Assembly (NCBI RefSeq): GCF_029428675.1
Contig: NZ_JAJNEL010000001.1
Location: 2,666,001 to 2,730,000 of the forward strand
Length of the DNA stretch: 64,000 bases
From: Streptomyces sp. JH14
GTDB taxonomy: Bacteria > Actinomycetota > Actinomycetes > Streptomycetales > Streptomycetaceae
Reading direction: 5' to 3'
Positions within the stretch are counted from its first letter, which is position 1; the number at the start of each line of letters is the position of its first letter. The notes under the pieces were generated by a model, which was given only the letters and a program-made list of their open reading frames with translations, searched no databases and was not told the origin of the DNA. The translations under genes were made by a program, and so were the position numbers. Below are positions 10,554 through 20,483 of the stretch, piece by piece.

Positions 10554-11530
10554 GTGTCCGCTCCCGCCTGCACCAAGTGCCTTTCGTCCGACGTGGATCG
10601 CGATCGCGGGCTCGCGTCGCCCGGCGGTCGCCGCTGTCTGTGCCCGAGCCGGTACCCGTACGCGCCGAAGGCGGTCGCGGCGAGGACCAGCAGTGCGCCG
10701 CCGGTGACCGGCGCCCAGGGGACGAAGACCGCTGAGGCCACCGCCTCGCTGTGCACGCCGCCCTCGGCGCTGACCCGCAGCCGTACGGTGACGGAGTCGA
10801 GTGCGGGGACGTCCCGCCACGGTTCGGTGAGCTTCACCCGCTGTCCGGGCAGCAGTTCCACCGGCAGGGTCCGGGCCTCGCGCCGCAGCAGCGTGCCGAA
10901 CACCCCGTCCGCGCCGACGGCGAGGCGCGGGGCGAGGGCGGTGTTGCCGCGGTTGACGAGGGTGTAGTGGATGGTCCGGCCGGACACGGTGACGTCCTCG
11001 ACGGTGAGCGCGGCCAGGGCCGGCCCGCCGACCCGCAGATGGACGCGGACGCCGACCGAACGGCCGGCGCTCTCGGCGACGATCGCGCCGGGGTGGTCGC
11101 CGGGCACCGCCGTCATCGGCACGGTGACGGAGAACGGCACGTCGGCACGGGTACGGGCGGGCACGGTCACCCTGTCCGCCGCGAGCCGCAGCCAGGCACC
11201 GGCTCCGGTGGAGTTCTTCGATCCCCGTACGGCGAAGTCGCCGTCCCCGGCGTTGTACGCGTCGGCTCCGCGCAGCCGTACGGTGACCGGGGTGCGGCCC
11301 GGGTTGATGACGGCGAGCCGGTCCTGCAGCACGGTGCCGGGCGCGCCCTCCAGGTAGAAGTACGGTCTGCCGTCGTCCTTGCCGGTCCCGGCGCCGCCCG
11401 CGGCGGGCCGAGCCGTCCAGTCCGCGGCGCTGTCGGTCCGTCCGGCGGCACCGGCCACCGGGGTCATGACGAACGCACACAGCAGAAGGGCGAGGACGGC
11501 TCGGGCGGCGTGACCGGTCAACGACGTCAT
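10550..11530 (-). CDS. DUF916-like secreted protein with C-terminal membrane anchor
   Basis: Encodes 326 aa. Signal peptide 1-29 (AVLALLLCAFVMTPVAGAAG). The mature part opens with YFYLEGAPGTVLQDRLAVIN, the kind of start seen in DUF916 / WxL-interacting proteins, followed by two Ig-like beta domains and one membrane helix (about 268-290, GGALLVLAATAFGAYGYRLG) with a basic tail. In Firmicutes such proteins sit in operons with WxL and LPXTG proteins; here it is first in a GTGA-coupled operon whose last product carries LAATG. The role is inferred to be assembly or anchoring of a surface complex; no enzyme motif is seen. Confidence 0.8.
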   Translation of the reverse strand: MTSLTGHAARAVLALLLCAFVMTPVAGAAGRTDSAADWTARPAAGGAGTGKDDGRPYFYLEGAPGTVLQDRLAVINPGRTPVTVRLRGADAYNAGDGDFAVRGSKNSTGAGAWLRLAADRVTVPARTRADVPFSVTVPMTAVPGDHPGAIVAESAGRSVGVRVHLRVGGPALAALTVEDVTVSGRTIHYTLVNRGNTALAPRLAVGADGVFGTLLRREARTLPVELLPGQRVKLTEPWRDVPALDSVTVRLRVSAEGGVHSEAVASAVFVPWAPVTGGALLVLAATAFGAYGYRLGHRQRRPPGDASPRSRSTSDERHLVQAGADT

Positions 11531-11588
11531 GGGCAGGGCTCCCTGGTGCGTACGTGCGGTGCGCGGATGCGGCCGGGACGGTTCGGGC

Positions 11589-12251
11589 TCAGCCCGTGGC
11601 CCGCTGCCCGCGCCGGGTCAGCCACAGCACTCCGGCCGCGCCGGTCAGCAGCACCGTGCCGCCGAGCATCCCGAGGGCCGTCGCGGAGTCGAGCGGACCG
11701 GTCTTCGGCAGTTGGCCGCCGTCCGATGAGCTCTGCACGCCGCCCCCCGCCGTCACGTCGAGCTCCAGCGACGGCTTGGGGCTGTTGCCCGGGGTGCAGG
11801 TCGTGGTCGTGCCGAGCGCCTTGATGGTGAGCACCCCGGCGGTGAAGGTGACCTTGCCGCTCTTCTTCGGGGTGTACGTGCCCGTCAAGTCACTGATTTT
11901 GATGGGGGTGTTGGCCGGGACGGCCGCGGCGTTCGCCGGTCCCGAGACCCGGACCTGGCCCGATTCGGCGCCGCCCAGCAGGATCACCGCACTGGGGTTC
12001 ATGGCGCCCTTGCCCAGTTCTACGGGGCTGGACGAGACACCCTTCTGGAAGGACATCGTGAGCGTGTAGCCGTTGCCGCTCTTGACGCCCTTGATATCGA
12101 TGGGCGACACGGCGCTCTTGTCGCCGATCGGGGTCTTGCACTTGTAGTCGACGTCCACGACCGTGGCGTGTGCGGCGGGCGCGGCCAGCAGCACCAACGA
12201 GCCGGCCAGCGCGGACGCCAGCGCGAGAGCTGTTCGCTTCGGGTACGACAC
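11589..12251 (-). CDS. Secreted cell-wall-anchored protein with LPKTG sorting signal
   Basis: Encodes 220 aa. Signal peptide to about residue 29 (APAAHATVV), one beta-rich domain with conserved cysteines (DYKCKTPIGD early, GTTTTCTPG late), a short Ser/Gly linker, then LPKTG at 181-185, a hydrophobic helix and the basic tail TRRGQRATG. The domain is clearly homologous to domain B of the 446-aa LAATG protein, sharing CKTPIGDK, the LTGTY segment and GTTTTCTP. The GTG at 12251 follows a GGGGAACTCGAG context. It is transcribed towards the DUF916 operon with 58 nt between them, so it may be co-transcribed. Two sorting-signal variants in adjacent genes suggest different sortases or anchoring efficiency. 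Confidence 0.85.
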   Translation of the reverse strand: MSYPKRTALALASALAGSLVLLAAPAAHATVVDVDYKCKTPIGDKSAVSPIDIKGVKSGNGYTLTMSFQKGVSSSPVELGKGAMNPSAVILLGGAESGQVRVSGPANAAAVPANTPIKISDLTGTYTPKKSGKVTFTAGVLTIKALGTTTTCTPGNSPKPSLELDVTAGGGVQSSSDGGQLPKTGPLDSATALGMLGGTVLLTGAAGVLWLTRRGQRATG

Positions 12252-12439
12252 CTCGAGTTCCCCTCATGCCGGTAGTCGCCGCACGACGCATCACATCGCC
12301 GCAAGTTACTGACGACACATCAGATCGGGCGCTCAAGGTACGCCTGGGGCCTTGTGGAGGGAAGACAAAGAGCGCGCCGATCGGGCACGCTCCTGCGGGA
12401 CGCGAAGTCAGGTGTCCGGAGCCGGAGCCGGGTCCCTGA

Positions 12440-12943
12440 CTACGCGGGGGCGGCCAGCTCCGCCCAGACAGTCTTGCCCGGTTCGCCGGGCACACGCAGG
12501 ACCCCCCAGTCCAGGCAGAGCCGTTGCACGATGAACATGCCGTGCCCGCCGGGCCGCCCCGCGCGGTGCGGGGTGCGCGGGGTGGGCTGTCCGGCACCGC
12601 CGTCGAGAACCTCCACCCGCAGCACCTTCGAGGTGCAGGCGATGCGCAGCTCCTCGGGCCCTTCCGCGTGCAGGCAGGCGTTGGTGACCAGTTCGGAGAC
12701 GACCAGCAGGACGTCCTCGGCGGCCGCGCGGCGGTCGGCGGTCGACGCGGGCAGCCAGCCCCATTCATGGAGGGCCTGGCGGGCGAAATCACGGGCCGCC
12801 GGCACGATGCCGCTGACCTGCCGCAGCGGCAGCGTGCGCCACTGCCGCTCGACCGGCTCGCCCGAGGGCACGCCGACGCCGTCGCCCGCCCCCTCCGGCT
12901 CGCGGCCGAGGTCGCCCGGCGGATGCTGCCGGGTGGTGCTCAT
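12440..12943 (-). CDS. arsI: Anti-sigma factor serine kinase (HATPase, RsbW/SpoIIAB-like)
   Basis: Encodes 167 aa with a histidine-kinase-type ATPase fold: N-box in VSELVTNACLHA, G1 DGGAG, and G2 in GRPGGHGMFIV. Family members bind a SigB/F-type sigma factor and are countered by an unphosphorylated STAS antagonist, which they phosphorylate. It sits on the opposite strand from the sigma gene, next to an antagonist gene, matching the sigI-arsI-prsI osmotic-stress locus described in S. coelicolor; the symbol is given on that positional basis. An N-terminal extension of about 35 residues is variable. Partner specificity is inferred. Confidence 0.8.
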   Translation of the reverse strand: MSTTRQHPPGDLGREPEGAGDGVGVPSGEPVERQWRTLPLRQVSGIVPAARDFARQALHEWGWLPASTADRRAAAEDVLLVVSELVTNACLHAEGPEELRIACTSKVLRVEVLDGGAGQPTPRTPHRAGRPGGHGMFIVQRLCLDWGVLRVPGEPGKTVWAELAAPA

Positions 12944-13152
12944 CAGCGCTTCACCTCACCGATTCACCATGTCGCCATTGAACAGATACACATACAGATG
13001 CGGGCACCGACCGGATACGAAGCCCAGGGGACGCCCGGCACCGGCCGGGTTCTCTTCTGCCCGGCCGAATCGTGACAACACCCACTTCGCCTGCGCGGTT
13101 CGCGTGACTCGGGCAACACCCGGGCCGCCCGGTGTCATGAAACACGCCACGA

Positions 13153-13521
13153 TCAGGCGTCCAGAGCCTCTTCCAGGGAGTCGTGGACAGTGAAGACCGC
13201 CTCGGCCCCGGTGATCTCGAAGACCCTCGCCACCACCGGCAGCATTCCGGCCAAATGGACCCCTCCCCCGGCCGCCTCCGCCTTGAGACGGGCACCGAGC
13301 AGCACATTGAGCCCGGTGGAATCACAGAACTCGAGTCGCGAACAGTCGACCACCAGGCGCACGCGCCCTTGCTCGACCGCGCTCTCCAGAGGCTCACGGA
13401 GCAGATCGGCGGTGTGGTGATCGAGCTCACCCACCGGCGTCACGACCTCACTGCGCCCCTCGGTCCGGGTCTCGACCTGAAGTCGACCCCGGTTCGCACT
13501 GCCGACCGTCCGGCGGTCCAT
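13153..13521 (-). CDS. prsI: Anti-sigma factor antagonist (STAS domain)
   Basis: Encodes 122 aa, a single STAS domain. The central motif CDSTGLNVLLGAR carries the serine that the partner kinase phosphorylates, preceded by the beta strand RVRLVVDCSRLEF. Unphosphorylated antagonist sequesters the anti-sigma kinase and so releases the sigma factor. It lies upstream of the kinase gene on the same strand, 209 nt away, and divergent from the sigma gene. The ATG at 13521 gives a start about ten residues before the domain. The symbol follows the locus equivalence to S. coelicolor and is less certain than the family. Confidence 0.8.
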   Translation of the reverse strand: MDRRTVGSANRGRLQVETRTEGRSEVVTPVGELDHHTADLLREPLESAVEQGRVRLVVDCSRLEFCDSTGLNVLLGARLKAEAAGGGVHLAGMLPVVARVFEITGAEAVFTVHDSLEEALDA

Positions 13522-13717
13522 GCCTGTCCCTCTTCACCGTTCGTCACTGCCTGCGTCGCCGCACGCCTCACTGACTGTCACTGCGCATGCGGTTGCGTGT
13601 GCAGCTGTCGCTGACGTTCGTAAAACAGTACGCGTTCCGTACGCCACGCGGTAGCCAAAGACCCCAACAAACCGGACATTTACTCTCAATTAGTGGTTGT
13701 AACTCACCGTCGGAAGC

Positions 13718-13723
13718 GGGTAA
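13718..13723 (+). promoter_or_regulatory. Possible SigB/SigI-type -10 element (GGGTAA) for the sigma gene
   Basis: The 306-bp gap 13522-13827 between the antagonist and sigma genes contains GGGTAA at 13718, resembling the -10 of SigB-family promoters. A GTTGT that could serve as the -35 lies at 13696-13700, 17 nt upstream, slightly outside the usual 14-16 spacing. Autoregulation of the sigma gene would fit but is not shown. No other gene is supported in this gap. Confidence 0.3.
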
Positions 13724-13827
13724 GGGTAGGAGGACACCCGAAACACGGCCGGCTTTGGAGGCGCCGCTTCACCGCAGGAACACGTATGGGCATCGGCAGC
13801 CATATGCCGAGAACGATGGAGGAGACC

Positions 13828-14805
13828 ATGTCACCCCGGCTCGACGAACCGCGTACCCACGTCGCGACGTCGGCATGTCCTCAGGGACTGACCGAATCAG
13901 ACTCCCCTGCCACGGCCGCTGTCCCGGGCCAGCGCAGCAGCACACGCAACACCGGCAGCACCAGCAGTGACACCGGCAGGACCGGAAGCACCGGCGAAGG
14001 ACTGCAGGGACTTCCCGAGATCCCGCCGTATTCCGAAGTGGGTCCGCTGGACGCCAGAGCGCTGTCGAAGACGCTCTTCGCCCGGCTCGAGTCCCTCGAA
14101 GAGGGCACCCACGAGTACGCGTACGTACGCAACACGCTCGTCGAACTGAACCTGGCACTGGTCAAGTTCGCCGCCTCCCGGTTCCGCTCGCGCAGCGAAC
14201 CGATGGAGGACATCGTCCAGGTCGGCACGATCGGCCTGATCAAGGCGATCGACCGGTTCGAGCTGAGCAGGGGCGTCGAGTTCCCCACGTTCGCGATGCC
14301 GACCATCATCGGCGAGATCAAGCGGTTCTTCCGCGACACCAGTTGGTCCGTGCGCGTCCCGCGCCGACTGCAGGAGTTGCGGCTCGACCTGGCCAAGGCG
14401 GGCGACGAACTCGCCCAGCGGCTCGACCGGGCGCCCACGGTGAGTGAACTCGCCGAGCGCCTCGGTCTCACCGACGACGAGGTCGTCGAAGGCATGGCGG
14501 CGAGCAACGCGTACACCGCGAGCTCGCTCGACGCCAAGCCGGAGGCGGACGACGCCGAGGGCGCGCTGGCCGACCGGATCGGCTACGAGGACCACGGACT
14601 CGAAGGCATCGAGTACGTCGAGTCCCTGAAGCCGCTGATCGCCTCGCTGCCCGCACGCGACCGGAAGATCCTCTCGCTCCGCTTCGTCGCCAATATGACG
14701 CAGTCGGAGATCGGTGAGGAACTCGGCATCTCCCAGATGCATGTCTCGCGGCTGCTCTCCCGGACACTGAACAGGCTCAGGAAGGGCCTGACGCTGGAGG
14801 AGTGA
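13828..14805 (+). CDS. sigI: SigB/SigF-family RNA polymerase sigma factor (SigI-like)
   Basis: Encodes 325 aa. A low-complexity N-terminus is followed by region 2 (LVKFAASRFRSRSEPMEDIVQVG, then FPTFAMPTIIGEIKRFFRD), region 3 with a PTVSELAERLGL helix-turn-helix, and region 4 with NMTQSEIGEELGISQMHVSR. It redirects RNA polymerase to stress genes. The ATG at 13828 has a strong GATGGAGGAGACC site five bases upstream; earlier in-frame starts at 13693 and 13786 are weaker. The adjacent kinase and STAS genes complete a partner-switching module. The name rests on synteny with S. coelicolor. Confidence 0.9.
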   Translation: MSPRLDEPRTHVATSACPQGLTESDSPATAAVPGQRSSTRNTGSTSSDTGRTGSTGEGLQGLPEIPPYSEVGPLDARALSKTLFARLESLEEGTHEYAYVRNTLVELNLALVKFAASRFRSRSEPMEDIVQVGTIGLIKAIDRFELSRGVEFPTFAMPTIIGEIKRFFRDTSWSVRVPRRLQELRLDLAKAGDELAQRLDRAPTVSELAERLGLTDDEVVEGMAASNAYTASSLDAKPEADDAEGALADRIGYEDHGLEGIEYVESLKPLIASLPARDRKILSLRFVANMTQSEIGEELGISQMHVSRLLSRTLNRLRKGLTLEE

Positions 14806-14840
14806 CGCCCCGGCACGTTCCGCGCCCTCGCGCGACCTCA

Positions 14841-14881
14841 TGCGGAAGGACCTGCCCCGGCAACGGGCAGGTCCTTCCGCA
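14841..14881. terminator. Bidirectional terminator between sigI and hutI
   Basis: Perfect 17-nt arms (14841-14857 and 14865-14881) with a 7-nt loop, between two convergent genes. Confidence 0.88.
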
Positions 14882-14904
14882 TGATTGAGGTGCCGTCCGC
14901 GCGG

Positions 14905-16077
14905 TCAGAGCGTGCGTTCGCCGCGCTGCCAGACCGCCTGCACCAGGGGAACCCCCGGCCGGTAGGCGAGGTGGACATGGCTGGGGGCGTCGAGGAGCGC
15001 CAGGTCTGCGCGGGCGCCGGGGGTGATCCGGCCGATGTCCGTGCGGCGCAGGGCCGCGGCGCCGCCCGCGGTGGCGGACCAGACGGCCTCATCCGGGGTC
15101 ATGCCCATGTCGCGGACGGCGAGTGCGACGCAGAAGGGCATGGAGGAGGTGAACGACGAGCCGGGGTTGCAGTCCGTCGAGAGCGCGACGGTGGCGCCCG
15201 CGTCGAGGAGGCGGCGGGCGTCGGGCCAGTTCGCGCGGGTGGAGAACTCGGCGCCGGGGAGCAGTGTGGCGACGGTGCTGCCCTGGGCGAGGGCGTCGAC
15301 GTCCGCGTCGGTGAGGTGCGTGCAGTGGTCGGCGGAGGCGGCGTCCAGCTCGACGGCGAGCTGGACACCGGGGCCGTAGGTGAGCTGGTTGGCGTGGACC
15401 CGGGGATGCAGGCCCTTGGCCATGCCGGCGGTGAGGATCGCGCGGGCCTGGTCGCCGTCGAACGCACCCTTCTCGCAGAACACGTCGACCCAACGGGCGT
15501 ACGGGGCACAGGCGTCGAGCATTGGTCCGGTGACCAGGTCGACGTATCCGGCGGGATCGTCGGCGTAGTCGGGGGACACGACGTGGGCGCCGAGGTAGGT
15601 GACCTCGTCGGTGTGCCGGGCGGCGATGCGCAGGGCGCGGGCCTCGTCCTCGACGGTGAGCCCGTAACCGGACTTGGTCTCGAACGTGGTGGTGCCCTGG
15701 CGGAGCGCCTCGCCGAGATAGCGGGCGACGTTGGCGGAGAGCTCGTCGTCGGTGGCCGCGCGGGTGGCGGCGACCGTGGTCCTGATGCCGCCCGCGGTGT
15801 AGGGGCGGCCCGACATCCGGGCGTTGAACTCCTGGGTTCGGTCGCCCGCGAAGAGAAGGTGGGAGTGGGAGTCGACGAACCCCGGAATCACCGCGCGGCC
15901 GCCCGCGTCGACGGCGTTGTCAGTGGCGGGTGCTTTGCTTGACTCACCGGTCCAGACGATGCGGTCGCCCTCGATGACGACGGCCGCGTCCAGGATCAGG
16001 CCCAGGGGGGAATTGTCACCGAGGGAGGGGTCGTTGGTGACCAGACTGGCGATGTTGGTGAGGGCGGTCGTCGTCAT
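14905..16077 (-). CDS. hutI: Imidazolonepropionase
   Basis: Encodes 390 aa, an amidohydrolase that opens 4-imidazolone-5-propanoate to N-formimino-L-glutamate. The metal motif HSH lies in [15 protein letters not shown]; further ligands are in the GAHVVSPDY and [11 protein letters not shown] segments, and STDCNPGSS holds the conserved Asp. The ATG at 16077 starts [17 protein letters not shown]. It is last in the hutU / M20 / hutF / hutI operon, 32 nt after hutF, ending at a strong terminator. Product of HutU, substrate of HutI and substrate of HutF are consecutive. Confidence 0.95.
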   Translation of the reverse strand: MTTTALTNIASLVTNDPSLGDNSPLGLILDAAVVIEGDRIVWTGESSKAPATDNAVDAGGRAVIPGFVDSHSHLLFAGDRTQEFNARMSGRPYTAGGIRTTVAATRAATDDELSANVARYLGEALRQGTTTFETKSGYGLTVEDEARALRIAARHTDEVTYLGAHVVSPDYADDPAGYVDLVTGPMLDACAPYARWVDVFCEKGAFDGDQARAILTAGMAKGLHPRVHANQLTYGPGVQLAVELDAASADHCTHLTDADVDALAQGSTVATLLPGAEFSTRANWPDARRLLDAGATVALSTDCNPGSSFTSSMPFCVALAVRDMGMTPDEAVWSATAGGAAALRRTDIGRITPGARADLALLDAPSHVHLAYRPGVPLVQAVWQRGERTL

Positions 16078-16109
16078 CGGGGGGCTGCTCTCCTTGCGGT
16101 GGTCCGGCG

Positions 16110-17498
16110 TCAGCCGTGCAGGGCTGAGATGGCCGAGGCGAGTGCTGCGGGGACGTCCTCGACGAGCGCGTGCTGCCCGTCGCGGACGATGTGCCGGCCT
16201 GCCACGACCGTATGGCGCACATCAGCGGCGGAGGCGGCGAATACGGCTGCCTCTGCTGCCAGTCGGGGCGCCGGTCCCGCTGTCCTGACGGAGTCCAGGG
16301 CGACGGTGGTGAAGTCGGCGAGGGCGCCCGGTTCGAGGGTGCCGGCGTCCGGGCGGCCGAGTGCGGCGTGCCCGTCGACGGTGGCGGCGCGCAGCAGCGC
16401 GGCTGCCGTCCAGTGACCGCGGGTCTGGGTGCGCAGGCGCTCGTTGAGCTCCATAGCGCGGGCCTCTTCGAAGAGGTCGATCACGGCGTGGCTGTCGCTG
16501 CCGAGGGAGAGCGGCGAGCCCGCACGCTGAAGGGCGACGGCGGGGCCGATCCCGTCGGCGAGATCGCGTTCGGTGGTCGGGCACATGCAGGTACCGGTGG
16601 CCGAGGCGCCGAGCAGTGCGATGTCCGCAGCGCTGAGGTGCGTGTTGTGGACGCCGGTGGTGCGTGCGCCGAGGACCCCGTGGTCGGCGAGCAGCCGGGT
16701 GGGGGAACAGCCGTGGGCGGCCTGGCAGGCCTCGTTCTCCGCGACCTGTTCGGAGAGGTGGACGTGGAGGGGCGCCTGCCGTTCCTCGGCCCATGCGGCC
16801 ACGGTGGCGAGCTGCCCGGCGGGCACGGCGCGCACGGAGTGGACGGCCGCGCCGATCAGGGTGTGGCCGGTGCCCTTGAGGAGGGAGGCGCGTTCGGCCC
16901 AGGCCTCGGCGGTGGTGTCGGAGAATCGCAACTGGTGCTGGTCGGGCTGCTGGTACTGGCCGGCGCCCTGCCCGAAGCCGGCGGCGAGATAGGCGGTGTC
17001 CAGCAGGGTGATCCGGATGCCGGCCGCGTCGGCGGCGGCGATCAGGGCCTCGCCCATCGCGTTCGGGTTGCTGTACGGGGCTCCGCCCGGCGCGTGGTGC
17101 AGATAGTGGAACTCGCCGACCGAGGTGATGCCGGCCAGCGCCATCTCCGCGTACACGGCGCGGGCGAGGTCGTAGTACGACTCGGGGGTGAGCCGGGCCG
17201 AGACCTGGTACATGAGCTCGCGCCAGGTCCAGAAGGTGCCGGAGCCGACCTGGACCGTGGAGCGCAGGGCGCGGTGGAAGGCGTGCGAGTGGGTGTTGGC
17301 GAGACCGGGGAGGGTGAGCCCGCGCAGCACGGTGGCACCCGGCGGCGGGGCGTCGACGCCGGTACGGACACCGGCGATCCGCCCGTCGGCGACGTCCAGG
17401 GCCACGCCCGGCTCGACATGGGTGCCGAGCCAGGCGTGAGACAGCCAGAACGTCACGGTGTCGTGCATCTTCCCCGTCGCTGTCGTTGTCAGCTGCAC
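16110..17498 (-). CDS. hutF: Formimidoylglutamate deiminase
   Basis: Encodes 462 aa, an amidohydrolase-family enzyme converting formiminoglutamate to N-formylglutamate plus ammonia. Metal-binding [11 protein letters not shown], the HYLHHAPGG block, HVHLSEQ and [17 protein letters not shown] are visible. The GTG at 17498 overlaps the upstream gene by 10 bp and has GGAAGG six bases before it; the later ATG of MHDTVTFW has no such site. Its presence means histidine is degraded by the two-step formylglutamate route rather than by direct HutG formiminohydrolysis. Confidence 0.93.
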   Translation of the reverse strand: MQLTTTATGKMHDTVTFWLSHAWLGTHVEPGVALDVADGRIAGVRTGVDAPPPGATVLRGLTLPGLANTHSHAFHRALRSTVQVGSGTFWTWRELMYQVSARLTPESYYDLARAVYAEMALAGITSVGEFHYLHHAPGGAPYSNPNAMGEALIAAADAAGIRITLLDTAYLAAGFGQGAGQYQQPDQHQLRFSDTTAEAWAERASLLKGTGHTLIGAAVHSVRAVPAGQLATVAAWAEERQAPLHVHLSEQVAENEACQAAHGCSPTRLLADHGVLGARTTGVHNTHLSAADIALLGASATGTCMCPTTERDLADGIGPAVALQRAGSPLSLGSDSHAVIDLFEEARAMELNERLRTQTRGHWTAAALLRAATVDGHAALGRPDAGTLEPGALADFTTVALDSVRTAGPAPRLAAEAAVFAASAADVRHTVVAGRHIVRDGQHALVEDVPAALASAISALHG

Positions 17499-18787
17499 GC
17501 GAGGCCTTCCAGTACATCGGCGAGTGCGATCACCCCGGCCGCGCAGTCGTCCTCGGCGGCGTATTCGGCCGGCGAGTGCGAGATCCCGGTGGGGTTCCGT
17601 ACGAACAGCATGGCGGTAGGCACCGAAGCGGACAAAATACCCGCATCGTGCCCGGCTCCGGTTCCGAGGACGGGCACGGCGCGGCCCGCGTCGCCGCCGT
17701 TGTTGCCGCTGCCCGCGAGGATCTTGCCCAGTTCGTCGCGCAGGGTGTGCTGGAACTCCACGACGGGCGTGAAGGACTCCCGTACGACGTCGAGATCGAT
17801 GCCCGCACGCTCGGCGTGCTCCCGGGCGGCCCGCTCGATGCCGGTGACGACGGCGTCGAGGGTGTCCTGGTCGGCGGCGCGCGAGTCGAGCCAGCCACGG
17901 ACGAGGGAAGGGATGGCATTGACCCCGTTCGGCTCGACGGCGATCTTGCCGAAGGTGGCCAGAGCCCCGGCGAGCTGTGCCTCGCGGCGGGCGGCCAGCA
18001 CGGTCTCGGCGTACGTGAGCATCGGGTCGCGCCGGTCGACGAGCCGGGTGGTGCCCGCGTGGTTGGCCTCGCCCCGGAAGTCGAACCGCCAGCGGCCGTG
18101 CGGCCAGATGGCGGAGGCGATGCCCACCGGGTCGCCGGTGAGGTCGAGGGAGCGCCCCTGTTCGACATGGAGCTCGACGAACGCACCGATGCGGGCCAGC
18201 CGTTCGGGGTCCGGGCCGATGGCGTCGGGGTCGTAGCCGGCCGCCTCCATGGCCTGCGGCAGCGTGATCCCGTCACCGTCGCGGAGCTGGTGCGCCTTCT
18301 CGACGGTCAGCTGCCCGGCGGCGAGCCGGGAGCCGACGCAGGCGAGCCCGAACCGGGCCCCCTCCTCGTCACCGAAGTTGGTGATGGCGAACGGCCGGGT
18401 GAACTCCGCTCCCCTGCGGCGGAGTTCGTCGAACGCGGCGAAGGAGGAGACCACGCCGAGCGGACCGTCGAAGGCGCCGCCGTCGGGCACGGAGTCGAGA
18501 TGCGACCCGGTGACGACGGCGTCGTCACCGAGCGGATCCCCGAGCCACGCCCACTGGTTCCCGTTCCGGTCGGCCTCGTACACGAGCCCACGGGCTTCGG
18601 CCTGCGTCCGGAACCAGTCGCGGCAGTCACGGTCGGCAGCGGTCCAGGCGTACCGCCGGTAGCCACCGCTCCCGGCGTGCCGCCCGAGGGGAGCGAGCTC
18701 CTTCCACATGGTGTGGAAGGACGCCTGCGGGCGATCGTGCGCAGCGGAATGATCGGGTGCGACGGAACCCGTACCCGGCACCGTCAC
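17489..18787 (-). CDS. M20-family amidohydrolase (allantoate/N-carbamoyl amino acid hydrolase-like); probable N-formylglutamate hydrolase
   Basis: Encodes 432 aa. Two-zinc M20 motifs: [39 protein letters not shown] and, near the C-terminus, [12 protein letters not shown]; the lid domain contains [13 protein letters not shown]. By similarity it would be called allantoate amidohydrolase, but it sits between hutU and hutF, overlapping both (GTGA with hutU, 10 bp with hutF), and no HutG deformylase is seen in the operon. I infer that it removes formate from N-formylglutamate. The family is secure, the substrate is inference. Confidence 0.85.
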   Translation of the reverse strand: MTVPGTGSVAPDHSAAHDRPQASFHTMWKELAPLGRHAGSGGYRRYAWTAADRDCRDWFRTQAEARGLVYEADRNGNQWAWLGDPLGDDAVVTGSHLDSVPDGGAFDGPLGVVSSFAAFDELRRRGAEFTRPFAITNFGDEEGARFGLACVGSRLAAGQLTVEKAHQLRDGDGITLPQAMEAAGYDPDAIGPDPERLARIGAFVELHVEQGRSLDLTGDPVGIASAIWPHGRWRFDFRGEANHAGTTRLVDRRDPMLTYAETVLAARREAQLAGALATFGKIAVEPNGVNAIPSLVRGWLDSRAADQDTLDAVVTGIERAAREHAERAGIDLDVVRESFTPVVEFQHTLRDELGKILAGSGNNGGDAGRAVPVLGTGAGHDAGILSASVPTAMLFVRNPTGISHSPAEYAAEDDCAAGVIALADVLEGLACS

Positions 18788-20445
18788 TGCCCGCCCTCGC
18801 TCATCGGCACCCGAACGCCCTTGTCCGCGGCGACGGACTCCGCGATGTCGTACCCCGCGTCGACGTGCCGGATGACGCCCATGCCCGGGTCGTTCGTCAG
18901 CACCCGGCGGATCTTCTCGCCCGCCAGCTTCGTGCCGTCGGCCACGGTCACCTGCCCCGCGTGGATGGAGCGCCCCATCCCGACTCCGCCACCGTGGTGG
19001 ATGGAGACCCAGGAGGCACCGGACGCGACGTTGACCATGGCGTTCAGCAGCGGCCAGTCCGCGATCGCGTCGGACCCGTCGAGCATCGCCTCGGTCTCGC
19101 GGTACGGGGACGCCACCGAACCGCAGTCGAGGTGGTCGCGGCCGATCGCCAGCGGCGCGGCCAGCTCACCGCTCGCCACCATGTCGTTGAACCGCTCACC
19201 GGCGCGGTCCCGCTCGCCGTAGCCGAGCCAGCAGATCCGGGCGGGCAGTCCCTGGAAGTGGACGCGTTCGCCGGCCATCTTGATCCACCGGTGCAGCGAC
19301 TCGTTCTCGGGGAAGAGTTCGAGCATCGCCTTGTCGGTCTTGTGGATGTCCGACGCCTCACCGGACAGCGCGGCCCAGCGGAACGGGCCCTTGCCCTCGC
19401 AGAACAGCGGCCGGATGTACGCGGGGACGAACCCGGGGAAGTCGAACGCCCGGTCGTAGCCCGCGAGCTGGGCCTCGCCGCGGATCGAGTTGCCGTAGTC
19501 GAAGACCTCGGCCCCGGCGTCCATGAAGCCGACCATCGCCTCGACGTGCTTGGCCATCGCCTCGCGCGCCCGCTGGGTGAAGTCGGCGGGCTTCTCGGCG
19601 GCGTACGAGGCCATGTCGTCGAAGTCGACGCCGATCGGCAGGTACGCCAGCGGGTCGTGCGCGCTGGTCTGGTCGGTGACGATGTCGATCGGGGCGCCCT
19701 CGGCGAGCATCCGGGGCAGCAGCTCCGCCGCGTTGCCGAGCAGCCCGATGGAAAGCGGCTTGCGCGCGTCGCGCGCCTCGACGGCGAGCTGGAGCGCGTG
19801 CTCCAGGGAGTCGGCGCGCACGTCCAGGTAGCGGTGCTCGATGCGGCGCTCGATGGCGCGCGGGTCGCAGTCGATGCAGATCGCGACGCCGTCGTTCATG
19901 GTCACGGCGAGCGGCTGGGCGCCGCCCATGCCGCCGAGTCCGGCGGTCAGGGTGATCGTGCCGGCCAGCGTCCCGTTGAACTTCTTCGCGGCGACGGCGG
20001 CGAACGTCTCGTACGTGCCCTGCAGGATGCCCTGCGTGCCGATGTAGATCCACGACCCGGCGGTCATCTGGCCGTACATGGTGAGCCCGAGCGCCTCCAG
20101 GCGGCGGAACTCCTCCCAGTTCGCCCAGTCGCCCACCAGGTTGGAGTTGGCGATCAGGACGCGCGGCGCCCACTCGTGGGTCTGCATGACACCGACCGGC
20201 CGCCCGGACTGGACGAGCATCGTCTCGTCCTGCTTGAGCGTCTGCAGCGTGCGCACCATCGCGTCGTACGAACGCCAGTCGCGGGCCGCCTTGCCCGTGC
20301 CGCCGTAGACGACGAGCTTGTCGGGGTGCTCGGCGACCTCGGGGTCGAGGTTGTTCTGGAGCATGCGCAGGGCGGCCTCCTGCTGCCATCCCAGGGCGCT
20401 CAGTTCCGTACCGCGCGGTGCCCGTACGGGGCGGGGTCCTGACAT
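18784..20445 (-). CDS. hutU: Urocanate hydratase
   Basis: Encodes 553 aa, full length for the NAD-dependent enzyme converting urocanate to imidazolonepropionate. The N-terminal [20 protein letters not shown] and [12 protein letters not shown], the glycine-rich [16 protein letters not shown] and the C-terminal [16 protein letters not shown] are characteristic. The ATG at 20445 has a GAGGAGG site. It is first in the operon, with a good promoter at 20483-20511. No canonical hutH lies in this operon; the HAL-family gene 4 kb away lacks the MIO triad. Confidence 0.97.
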   Translation of the reverse strand: MSGPRPVRAPRGTELSALGWQQEAALRMLQNNLDPEVAEHPDKLVVYGGTGKAARDWRSYDAMVRTLQTLKQDETMLVQSGRPVGVMQTHEWAPRVLIANSNLVGDWANWEEFRRLEALGLTMYGQMTAGSWIYIGTQGILQGTYETFAAVAAKKFNGTLAGTITLTAGLGGMGGAQPLAVTMNDGVAICIDCDPRAIERRIEHRYLDVRADSLEHALQLAVEARDARKPLSIGLLGNAAELLPRMLAEGAPIDIVTDQTSAHDPLAYLPIGVDFDDMASYAAEKPADFTQRAREAMAKHVEAMVGFMDAGAEVFDYGNSIRGEAQLAGYDRAFDFPGFVPAYIRPLFCEGKGPFRWAALSGEASDIHKTDKAMLELFPENESLHRWIKMAGERVHFQGLPARICWLGYGERDRAGERFNDMVASGELAAPLAIGRDHLDCGSVASPYRETEAMLDGSDAIADWPLLNAMVNVASGASWVSIHHGGGVGMGRSIHAGQVTVADGTKLAGEKIRRVLTNDPGMGVIRHVDAGYDIAESVAADKGVRVPMSEGGQ

Positions 20446-20464
20446 GGCAATGCCTCCTCGCGAC

Positions 20465-20483
20465 TGTGATGCTTCTATTCACA
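20465..20483. promoter_or_regulatory. Inverted repeat TGTGA-N9-TCACA at the hutU start region (candidate operator)
   Basis: The repeat lies just downstream of the hutU -10 element, where the transcription start is expected, and before the ribosome-binding site. This is a plausible repressor position. The regulator is unknown. Confidence 0.4.
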
